A stretch of 64,000 nt of DNA from Thermoanaerobaculia bacterium (GTDB lineage Bacteria; Acidobacteriota; Thermoanaerobaculia; Multivoradales; Multivoraceae): the NCBI GenBank assembly GCA_022823665.1, contig JAJEHN010000009.1, forward strand, positions 310,001 to 374,000. The letters run 5' to 3'. Position numbers and translations under genes: made by a program. Shown here piece by piece: positions 55,542-62,450 of this stretch (position 1 is the first letter of the stretch; each line of letters starts with the position of its first letter). The notes below the pieces were generated by a model that was not told the origin of the DNA, did not search any database, and saw only the letters and a list, made by a program, of their open reading frames with translations.

Positions 55542-57463
55542 GCACCCGCTACGAACAGACGCTGCACCGGGCCCGAACCGACCCGGAGGGGTTCTGGGCC
55601 GAGGCCGCCGAGGCGATCTCCTGGCACCGGCGCTGGGACCGCGTGCTGGACGACGCGAACCCGCCGTTCTACCGCTGGTTCGCCGGTGCCGAGGTCAACA
55701 CCTGCTACAACGCGGTCGACCGGCATGTCGAGGCCGGACGCGGTACGCAACCGGCCCTGATCCACGACAGCCCCGTCACCGGCACGAAGCGGACGCTTTC
55801 GTACTCCGATCTGCAGGAGCAGACCGCGCGGCTGGCCGGCGTCCTGCGCAGCCTCCGCGTGGAGACCGGCGACCGGGTGCTGATCTACATGCCCATGGTG
55901 CCGGAGGCGGCCGTCGCCATGCTGGCCTGCGCCCGCATCGGCGCCGTCCACTCCGTCGTCTTCGGCGGCTTCGCCTCCAGGGAACTCGCGACCCGGATCG
56001 AGGACGCCAGGCCGAAGGTCGTCCTTGCCGCTTCCTGCGGCATCGAGACCGCCCGCATCGTCGAGTACAAGCCTCTCCTCGACGAGGCGATCGCGATGTC
56101 CGCCCACAAGCCGATGGCGACCGTTCTGCTCCAGCGCCCCCAGCACACCGCCGAACTCGGCCAAGCCGATCTCGACTGGCACGACGCGATGGCCGCGGCC
56201 GAACCGGCCGACTGCGTACCGGTCCTGGCCACGGACCCGCTCTACATCCTGTACACGTCCGGCACGACCGGCGTCCCCAAGGGAGTCGTCCGCGACAACG
56301 GCGGCCACATGGTGGCCCTCGACTGGAGCATGGGCAACGTGTACGGCGTGGCGCCCGGCGAGGTCTACTGGGCCGCGTCGGACATCGGCTGGGTGGTCGG
56401 ACACTCCTACATCGTCTATGCGCCGCTGATCCACGGCTGCACGACCGTGCTCTACGAGGGGAAACCGGTCGGCACGCCGGACGCCAGCGCTTTCTGGCGG
56501 GTCATCTCCGAGCACGGCGTCTCGGCGCTGTTCACGGCGCCGACCGCGTTCCGCGCGATCAAGCGGGAGGACCCGCGGGGCGAACTGATCGACAAGTTCG
56601 ATCTGAGCTGCCTGCGCACCCTGTTCCTGGCCGGCGAGCGAGCCGACCCGGACACCGTGCAGTGGGCCGAGGACAAGCTCGACGTGCCGGTCATCGACCA
56701 CTGGTGGCAAACGGAAACCGGCTGGGCGATCGCCGCCAACTGCGTCGGTCTGGGCGCCCTGCCGGTCAAGCACGGCTCGCCGACCAAGGTCGTGCCCGGG
56801 TACGACGTGCGGATCCTCGACCACGACGATGCGGGTACGCCCGGCTCGTGTCGGGAAATGCCGCCCGGCGAGAACGGCGCGATCGCGCTGCGCCTGCCGC
56901 TGCCGCCCGGCTGCCTGCCGACCCTGTGGCGGAACGACGAGGGCTACGTCGAATCCTACCTCCGCGAGTACGACGGCTACTACCAGACCGGCGACGCCGG
57001 GCACCTCGACGACGACGGCTACCTCTACATCATGAGCCGGACGGACGACCTGATCAATGTGGCCGGCCACCGCCTGTCGACCGGCGCCATGGAGGAGATT
57101 CTGGCTTCCCACCGCGACGTCGCCGAGTGCGCCGTCATCGGAGTCGCCGACTCGCTCAAGGGACAGGTGCCCCTGGGGCTGGCGGTGCTGTACGCGGGTT
57201 CGAGCCGCAGCGAAGCGGAGATCGTCCCGGAACTCGTGCAGAGCGTGCGCGACCAGCTCGGACCGGTCGCCTCGTTCAAGGTCGCTGCCATCGTCGAACG
57301 CCTGCCGAAGACGAGGTCCGGCAAGGTGCTCCGGGGCACGATGCGGCGCATCGCCGACGGCGAGCCCTGGACGGTGCCGCCGACGATCGACGATCCCGCG
57401 ATCCTCGACGAAATCGAGCAGACCCTCACCGAGCTGGGCTACCCCCGCCCGGCGACGGCCTGA
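55538..57463 (+). CDS. prpE: Propionyl-CoA synthetase (PrpE-type acyl-CoA synthetase)
   Basis: Activates propionate (or acetate) with ATP to acyl-CoA through an acyl-AMP. A 641-residue ANL enzyme: the P-loop-like YTSGTTGVPKGVVRDNGGH motif (the VVRDNGGH extension is characteristic of PrpE), the hinge region TGDAGHLDDDGYLYIMSRTDD and the C-terminal catalytic lysine in PKTRSGKVLRG. GTG start, 4-base overlap with the isoaspartyl peptidase gene. Product would feed the methylcitrate or glyoxylate route. Acetate cannot be excluded as substrate. Confidence 0.93.
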   Translation: MSTRYEQTLHRARTDPEGFWAEAAEAISWHRRWDRVLDDANPPFYRWFAGAEVNTCYNAVDRHVEAGRGTQPALIHDSPVTGTKRTLSYSDLQEQTARLAGVLRSLRVETGDRVLIYMPMVPEAAVAMLACARIGAVHSVVFGGFASRELATRIEDARPKVVLAASCGIETARIVEYKPLLDEAIAMSAHKPMATVLLQRPQHTAELGQADLDWHDAMAAAEPADCVPVLATDPLYILYTSGTTGVPKGVVRDNGGHMVALDWSMGNVYGVAPGEVYWAASDIGWVVGHSYIVYAPLIHGCTTVLYEGKPVGTPDASAFWRVISEHGVSALFTAPTAFRAIKREDPRGELIDKFDLSCLRTLFLAGERADPDTVQWAEDKLDVPVIDHWWQTETGWAIAANCVGLGALPVKHGSPTKVVPGYDVRILDHDDAGTPGSCREMPPGENGAIALRLPLPPGCLPTLWRNDEGYVESYLREYDGYYQTGDAGHLDDDGYLYIMSRTDDLINVAGHRLSTGAMEEILASHRDVAECAVIGVADSLKGQVPLGLAVLYAGSSRSEAEIVPELVQSVRDQLGPVASFKVAAIVERLPKTRSGKVLRGTMRRIADGEPWTVPPTIDDPAILDEIEQTLTELGYPRPATA

Positions 57464-57487
57464 AGGCGGTCCCGCGGCGCCGGGAGT

Positions 57488-57502
57488 CCGCAGAATCTGC
57501 GG
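57488..57502. repeat. Perfect inverted repeat CCGCAGA-A-TCTGCGG
   Basis: A 15-bp palindrome, 7-bp arms around one base, 25 bp after the prpE stop. TCTGCGGAAA is repeated directly just downstream (57507 on). It could be an operator or a weak terminator stem, although no run of T follows. Confidence 0.5.
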
Positions 57503-57535
57503 AAAACTCTGCGGAAAGCAACCATCTTCATACCT

Positions 57536-57564
57536 TGTAAGTCCTTTGTTATCAGCAACTTACA
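57536..57564. repeat. Inverted repeat TGTAAGT-N15-ACTTACA
   Basis: Two 7-bp arms, 57536-57542 and 57558-57564, separated by 15 bases of AT-rich sequence. A further GTAAGTTAC occurs at 57605-57613. This spacing and repetition suggest binding sites for a regulator. Confidence 0.5.
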
Positions 57565-57571
57565 GCCATTC

Positions 57572-57589
57572 CGCACCGGATACGGTGCG
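57572..57589. repeat. Perfect hairpin CGCACCG-GATA-CGGTGCG
   Basis: Strong 7-bp stem with a four-base loop, 73 bp before the etfD start. It might form in RNA as a leader hairpin or serve as an operator; the missing U-tract argues against an intrinsic terminator. Confidence 0.6.
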
Positions 57590-57661
57590 AGCCATCGACT
57601 CACCGTAAGTTACTCATGAACAAGAGGTTAAGCCGGCCCGGCGACTGACCGGCATTGCCGG

Positions 57662-59773
57662 ATGTTTCGAGTCGGCGGTACAGTGCCCGTCATGGACCCC
57701 ACGCAGGCCACCCGAGAGGTCTTCTGGAACATCGAATACACCTGGTTGGTGTACGTGCTCATGGTCCCCACCCTGGCGGTCTTCGGCTGGGGCTTCTGGC
57801 TCAAGATCCGGCGCTGGCGGTCAGGGCAGCCGGCGCTCCGCTTCGACCGGCCGGGCGAGCGGCTGCAGCTCTTCCTGAGAAACGCCGTGGGCCAGGGGCG
57901 CACGATCAAGAGGCGCTACGCGGGCCTCTTCCACACGCTCGTCTACACCGGCTTCATCGTGCTGTTCCTGGCGACCACGGTGGTCGCGATCCACCACGAC
58001 ACGCCCCTGCACATCATGAAGGGGCACTTCTACCTCATCTTCCAGTCCCTGATCGTCGACATCTTCGGCCTCTTCGTGCTCGTGGGCGTCGCCCTGGCCG
58101 CGATCCGACGCTGGATCTCGAAGCCGAAGCTGCTGGTCTACACCGACGAAGCGAGCTGGATTCTGGTCACGATCTTCGTCATGGCCCTGACGGGCTTCAT
58201 GATCGAGGGCTGGCGAATAGCCGTCACCGACGACCCCTGGGCCGCCTGGTCGCCGATCGGCAACCTGTTCGCTCTCGGTTCCGATCCCTGGATGACGGAT
58301 ACGGCGATGCAGCGCGGCCACGTGATCATCTGGTGGTTCCACCTGGTGGTGGCGTTCGGCTGGATCGCCTGGGTGCCGTTCAGCAAGATGTCCCACGTCT
58401 TCACGGCCCCGCTGAACATCTTCACCGCCAACCTGGACGGCTACGGCGGCTCGCTCAAGACGATCGACTTCGAGACCGCCGAACGCTTCGGGATCAATCA
58501 CCTGGGCGACTTCACCTGGAAGGACCTGCTCGACTTCGACGCCTGCACCGAGTGCGGCCGCTGCACCGACGTCTGTCCCGCGAACACGGTCGGCAAGTCG
58601 CTGTCGCCGCGCGACATCATCCTCGACCTCCAGGGGCTGATGCACAAGCGGGGCGACGAGTTTCTGGGCAGCCGGGCGGGCAACGGCAACGGCGACGGCG
58701 GCAACGGAAGCGGCGAGCTCCTGCCGATCATCGACCAGAAGACGGCCGTATCGCCTGAAGCGCTCTTCGCCTGCACCACCTGCGCCGCCTGCATGGAGGC
58801 CTGCCCGGTCCACATCGAACAGATGCCGAAGATCGTCGACGCGCGCCGCTACCTCGTCATGGAGGAGGCGGACTTCCCCGAGGGGATGATGGACATGATG
58901 AACTCGCTCGAGTCGCGCCAGCATCCGTTCGCGGGCACTCAGTTCAGCCGCGTCGACTGGACCGAGGGTCTCGACATCGACGTGATGGCCGAGATGGACG
59001 ATCCGCACGAGGCCGAGGTTCTGATGTGGGTCGGCTGCGGCGGCGCCCTGGTCGAGCGCAACCGGAACACCGTCCGCGCCACCGCGAAGCTCCTCAAGAA
59101 GGCGGGCGTCAAGTTCGCGATCCTCGGCCGCGAGGAATCCTGCACCGGCGATCCCGCCCGCCGCGTGGGCAACGAGTTCCTGTTCGAGATGCTGGCCAAG
59201 GGCAACGTCGAGACGATGGAGCGCTACGGCGTGCGCAAGGTCGTCACCTCCTGCCCCCACTGCTTCAACTCGTTCAGGAACGAGTACCCGCACTTCGGCG
59301 GCAGCTACGAGGTCTACCACCACACCCAGTTCCTCGATCAACTGCTCGAGTCGGGCCGTCTCGACGGGAACGGCGCCGGGGGCCGCTCGAACGGGAGTTC
59401 GACGATCACCTTCCACGACCCCTGCTACCTCGGCCGCCACAACGGCGAGTACGACGCGCCCCGCAACCTGCTCGCGCAGGTGGGCGGCGCGAGGCAGGTC
59501 GAGATGGAGCGCAGCCGGAACACGAGCTTCTGCTGCGGCGGCGGCGGCGGCATGGCCTTCGTCGACGAACCGCCCGACCAGCGGGTGAACCAGGAACGCG
59601 CCCAGGAGGCGGTCGACACCGGCGCCGACGTGGTGGCCGTGGGCTGCCCCTTCTGCGCCACGATGCTCGACGACGGCGTGAACGCCCGCCGGGGCGACCG
59701 CGACGTCCAGGTCAGGGACGTGGCGGAGCTGCTCTGGGACGCGGTCGGCGACTCCGAAGAGGCTGCGCCCTAG
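57662..59773 (+). CDS. etfD: Membrane-bound ETF:quinone oxidoreductase-type iron-sulphur protein (EtfD)
   Basis: A 703-residue three-part protein. The N-terminal half is a NarI-like cytochrome b domain with about five transmembrane helices (25-48, 88-110, 125-150, 165-185, 218-240) and likely haem ligands H91, H111/112, H220 and H227. Then two 4Fe-4S sites: C295, C298, C301, C305 and C371, C374, C377, C381. The C-terminal half carries HdrB-like CCG domains (CCGGGGGM, SCPHCFNSF, GCPFC). Same layout as mycobacterial EtfD (Rv0338c), which moves electrons from ETF, reduced by acyl-CoA dehydrogenases, to menaquinone. The EtfB and EtfA genes follow after a TetR gene, strongly supporting this job. 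The start is either ATG 57662 or ATG 57692; neither has a good ribosome site. Confidence 0.9.
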   Translation: MFRVGGTVPVMDPTQATREVFWNIEYTWLVYVLMVPTLAVFGWGFWLKIRRWRSGQPALRFDRPGERLQLFLRNAVGQGRTIKRRYAGLFHTLVYTGFIVLFLATTVVAIHHDTPLHIMKGHFYLIFQSLIVDIFGLFVLVGVALAAIRRWISKPKLLVYTDEASWILVTIFVMALTGFMIEGWRIAVTDDPWAAWSPIGNLFALGSDPWMTDTAMQRGHVIIWWFHLVVAFGWIAWVPFSKMSHVFTAPLNIFTANLDGYGGSLKTIDFETAERFGINHLGDFTWKDLLDFDACTECGRCTDVCPANTVGKSLSPRDIILDLQGLMHKRGDEFLGSRAGNGNGDGGNGSGELLPIIDQKTAVSPEALFACTTCAACMEACPVHIEQMPKIVDARRYLVMEEADFPEGMMDMMNSLESRQHPFAGTQFSRVDWTEGLDIDVMAEMDDPHEAEVLMWVGCGGALVERNRNTVRATAKLLKKAGVKFAILGREESCTGDPARRVGNEFLFEMLAKGNVETMERYGVRKVVTSCPHCFNSFRNEYPHFGGSYEVYHHTQFLDQLLESGRLDGNGAGGRSNGSSTITFHDPCYLGRHNGEYDAPRNLLAQVGGARQVEMERSRNTSFCCGGGGGMAFVDEPPDQRVNQERAQEAVDTGADVVAVGCPFCATMLDDGVNARRGDRDVQVRDVAELLWDAVGDSEEAAP

Positions 59774-59799
59774 CATCCTCTCTCCGCCCACCGGGTCCA

Positions 59800-59828
59800 T
59801 TGCGAACCTACCGGGCGGTCGGTAGACT
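59800..59828 (+). promoter_or_regulatory. Promoter with TetR-type operator upstream of the TetR-etfBA operon
   Basis: A -35-like TTGCGA (59800-59805) is spaced 17 bases from a -10-like TAGACT (59823-59828). Between and over them sits a near-perfect palindrome, CTACCG-N6-CGGTAG at 59808-59825, whose centre also reads ACCG-GG-CGGT. TetR-family operators often have this form (TACCG..CGGTA). It lies 36 bases before the TetR start, which points to self-repression of the TetR gene with etfB and etfA. Confidence 0.7.
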
Positions 59829-59861
59829 ACTCTTCGTGACCTTCCGAGGACCCTCGACCCG

Positions 59862-60548
59862 ATGACTGCCCTGGACAACGCGGCCCTCCGGGCCGCCACC
59901 GGCGCAGCCAACGGTGAGCAGGACCGGCGGGCGGAGATCTACCGCAGCGCCGCGCGGATCTTCCACCGCAAGGGCTACCACGCCACCTCGATCAACGACA
60001 TCGCCGCCGCGGTCGGACTGACCAAGGCAGGCCTCTACTACTACATCAAGGGCAAGCAGGACCTTCTGTTCGCGATCATGGGCTTCGCCATGGACCAGCT
60101 CGACGAGCAGGTCATCGAGCCGGCCCGGCGCGTAGAGGATCCTCAGACCCGCCTGGAGACGATCGTCGCGCGCCACGCCCGGCTGATCACCCAGGACTCC
60201 TCGGCCCTGACCATCCTGGTCAACGAACTCGAGGGGCTTCTCCCGGACGACCGCGCCGACATCATCGGCAGGCAGCGGGACTACGTCGACTTCATCGCCG
60301 ACACGCTCGCCGCCCTGCGCGACGAGGGCAAGGTCCTGGGCCTCGACCCCACGGTGGGAGCGTTCAGCCTGGTGGGGATGATCCTCTGGATCTCGCGCTG
60401 GTATCGGGCGGACGGCCGGCTGGACGGTGACGAAGTGGTGGCGGAAGTGACCCGCATGGCGATCTCGGCGGTGCTGAACCGCGGTGAAGACAGCAACGCC
60501 GGCAACCCGGCCAGGACCGGGCAGCCGGCGAAGGAGACGCGAGAATGA
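59862..60548 (+). CDS. TetR-family transcriptional regulator
   Basis: A 228-residue protein with an N-terminal helix-turn-helix at about 25-70 (IYRSAARIFHRKGYHATSINDIAAAVGLTKAGLYYYI, in short segments HATSI and GLTKAGLYYY). The C-terminal ligand domain is of the type seen in FadR/KstR-like acyl-CoA-sensing repressors (weak inference). A fatty-acyl-CoA ligand would fit its position between etfD and etfBA. Its end overlaps the etfB start by four bases (ATGA), so regulator and targets are in one operon. The palindrome at 59808 is its probable operator. Confidence 0.9.
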   Translation: MTALDNAALRAATGAANGEQDRRAEIYRSAARIFHRKGYHATSINDIAAAVGLTKAGLYYYIKGKQDLLFAIMGFAMDQLDEQVIEPARRVEDPQTRLETIVARHARLITQDSSALTILVNELEGLLPDDRADIIGRQRDYVDFIADTLAALRDEGKVLGLDPTVGAFSLVGMILWISRWYRADGRLDGDEVVAEVTRMAISAVLNRGEDSNAGNPARTGQPAKETRE

Positions 60549-61369
60549 GAGTGCTCGTCTGCCTGAAACAGATTCTCGATCCGGACGTTCCCGCGCGGGA
60601 CTTCCAGATCGATCCCGACGCCAGGGCCGCCAGACGGGGCGGCGCCAACCTGGTGACGAACATCTTCTGCGAGAACGCGGTCGAGACGGCTCTCCAGTTC
60701 CGCGAGGCGGCAGGGGGCGACGTGAAGATCACCGCACTCTGCTACGGCGAGTCCTCGGCCGAGGACTGCCTGCGCAAGGCGATGGCGATGACGGTCGACG
60801 AGGCCTGCCTGGTCGAGCGCGACGGCAACACGAACCCCGACGCGGCGGCCGTCGGTCGCGTGCTGGCGGCGGCGATACGACGGCTGGAGCAGGACGGCGG
60901 CGCCTTCGACGCCGTGCTCGTCGGCCGGGAGTCGGGCGACTGGGGCGTGGGACAGACGGGCGGCGTGCTGGCCGAGGAACTTGGCCGGCCCGCGCTGGGT
61001 TTCGTCGAGAGCCTACAGCCGGGCAATGGCAGCGTAACGCTCCGCCGTCAGACCGACGTCGGCATCGAGGTCGCGGAGGCCGAGCCGCCCTTCCTCGTCA
61101 CCATCACGAACAACGAGGACAACGTGCCCCGCATCCCCAAGACGCGCGACGTCATGATGTCCTACCGCAAGCCCCTCCAGAAGCTGAGCCTCGCCGACCT
61201 GGAGCTGGACAGCGAGGAGATCCGGGCCGGATCATCGATCTTCGAGGTCGAGGAGATCTTCATCCCGGCGGACGAAGTCGAGTGCGAGCTGGCGGAGGGC
61301 GACACCCTGGAGGAACGGGTCGACCAACTGGCGACGCGCATCCACGAAGTCGTCGCCTCCATCGGCTGA
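60545..61369 (+). CDS. etfB: Electron transfer flavoprotein, beta subunit
   Basis: A 274-residue EtfB of normal length, part of the heterodimer that accepts electrons from acyl-CoA dehydrogenases and related flavoenzymes. N-terminal MRVLVCLKQILDP, the AMP/FAD region GRESGDWGVGQTGGVLAEEL and TNNEDNVPRIPKTRDVMMSYRKP (short pieces: PRIPKTRD) agree with the family. The start overlaps the TetR gene by four bases. EtfA follows 41 bp later. Confidence 0.96.
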   Translation: MRVLVCLKQILDPDVPARDFQIDPDARAARRGGANLVTNIFCENAVETALQFREAAGGDVKITALCYGESSAEDCLRKAMAMTVDEACLVERDGNTNPDAAAVGRVLAAAIRRLEQDGGAFDAVLVGRESGDWGVGQTGGVLAEELGRPALGFVESLQPGNGSVTLRRQTDVGIEVAEAEPPFLVTITNNEDNVPRIPKTRDVMMSYRKPLQKLSLADLELDSEEIRAGSSIFEVEEIFIPADEVECELAEGDTLEERVDQLATRIHEVVASIG

Positions 61370-61410
61370 CGCGGACGGAACCCGGCGGCAAAGGGCAGAA
61401 GGAGAAAACG

Positions 61411-62382
61411 ATGGCGAACGTTGCAGTCTGTGTCCTGGGCAGTCTCGGCTATGACCGCGCCGCGCAAGGCGCGGCCGGCGCCGGCCGGGCCCTTGCCGAG
61501 AGCGTCGGCGGCGAACTCCACGCTCTGGTGATCGGTCCCGCCGAGGACAACGCGGTCGCGGCGCTCGCGAGCGTCGCCGACCGCGTGGTGGTCGGCGCCA
61601 ACGAAGCGCTCCGCGACTACCAGCCCGAACAGGCGCTGCAGGCGGCCGAGCAACTCCACGCCGCGGGCGGCGGCGACTACGTCGCGGTGCTGCTCAGCAA
61701 CGACACCTACAGTCAGGAGATCGCGCCGCGCCTCGCCCACCGCCTGGGCGGCAGTTCGATGGCCGACGCGGCCGCGATCCGGATGGACGGCGACCACCTG
61801 CTGGCGCAGCGCACGGCCTACGGAGGCAAGGCGATCTCGATCTACCGGCTGAAGAAGCAGCCGGCCGTCGTCTGGCTGCGGGCCCGCGGCTTCGAACCCG
61901 CGCCAGAGCAGCCGTCGGCCGGCGAAGTGACGCCCGTCGATCTGGCGCTCGATGCACCGCGTATCCGCATCACCGGCCGCGAAGTCGCGGAACAGGAAGG
62001 CGTGCGCCTCGAGGACGCGCAGATCATCGTCTCCGGCGGTCGCGGCCTCGGCGGCCCCGAGCCCTTCCAGGAACTGAAGAAGCTCGCCGATTCGATCGGC
62101 GCCGAGCAGGGCGCCTCGCGCGCCGCCTGCGACGCCGGCTGGGTACCCCCGAACTGGCAGGTCGGCCAGACCGGCAAGAAGGTGGCCCCCGAGCTCTACA
62201 TCGCGATCGCGATTTCGGGCGCCAGCCAGCACCTGCTCGGCATGGGCGACAGCAAGGTCGTCGCGGCGATCAACACGGACGCCGACGCGCCGATCTTCAA
62301 GCACTGCAGCTTCGGCATCGTCGAGGACTACAAGGCGGTCGTGCCGCTGCTCACCGAGAAGCTCCAGGCGATCGCCCGGTAG
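61411..62382 (+). CDS. etfA: Electron transfer flavoprotein, alpha subunit
   Basis: A 323-residue EtfA that binds the FAD cofactor. The C-terminal FAD site is clear: VSGGRGLGGPEPFQ, VGQTGKKVAPELYIA, SGASQHLLGM and AINTDADAPIF. An AGAAGGAGAAAACG ribosome site precedes the ATG. In the operon with TetR and EtfB, it reduces the quinone pool through EtfD. Confidence 0.97.
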   Translation: MANVAVCVLGSLGYDRAAQGAAGAGRALAESVGGELHALVIGPAEDNAVAALASVADRVVVGANEALRDYQPEQALQAAEQLHAAGGGDYVAVLLSNDTYSQEIAPRLAHRLGGSSMADAAAIRMDGDHLLAQRTAYGGKAISIYRLKKQPAVVWLRARGFEPAPEQPSAGEVTPVDLALDAPRIRITGREVAEQEGVRLEDAQIIVSGGRGLGGPEPFQELKKLADSIGAEQGASRAACDAGWVPPNWQVGQTGKKVAPELYIAIAISGASQHLLGMGDSKVVAAINTDADAPIFKHCSFGIVEDYKAVVPLLTEKLQAIAR

Positions 62383-62450
62383 AGCCATCGCGGGCAGGTT
62401 CGGGAGGTTCCCCGGTTCGTATGCAGAAAGACGTATAGAATCCGGCTTTC

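Larger units (their letters stand above)
57464..57661. promoter_or_regulatory. Structured intergenic region with three different inverted repeats
   Basis: 198 bp without a gene between prpE and etfD, more AT-rich than its surroundings from about 57510 to 57630. It holds three distinct perfect inverted repeats: CCGCAGA-A-TCTGCGG at 57488-57502, TGTAAGT-N15-ACTTACA at 57536-57564 and CGCACCG-GATA-CGGTGCG at 57572-57589. The GTAAGT motif reappears at 57605-57610 followed by TAC. The TCTGCGGAAA 10-mer is also directly repeated near 57496 and 57508. No U-tract follows any of them. Likely operators, a short RNA, or a control site for the EtfD gene; unassigned. Confidence 0.5.

Noticed and set aside
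57821-59911. A 696-codon minus-strand frame opposite EtfD
   Set aside because: Shadow of the EtfD gene caused by high GC.
62420-62445. Promoter with a TATAGAAT -10 before the barrel gene
   Set aside because: No acceptable -35 at 16-18 bases; too weak to list.
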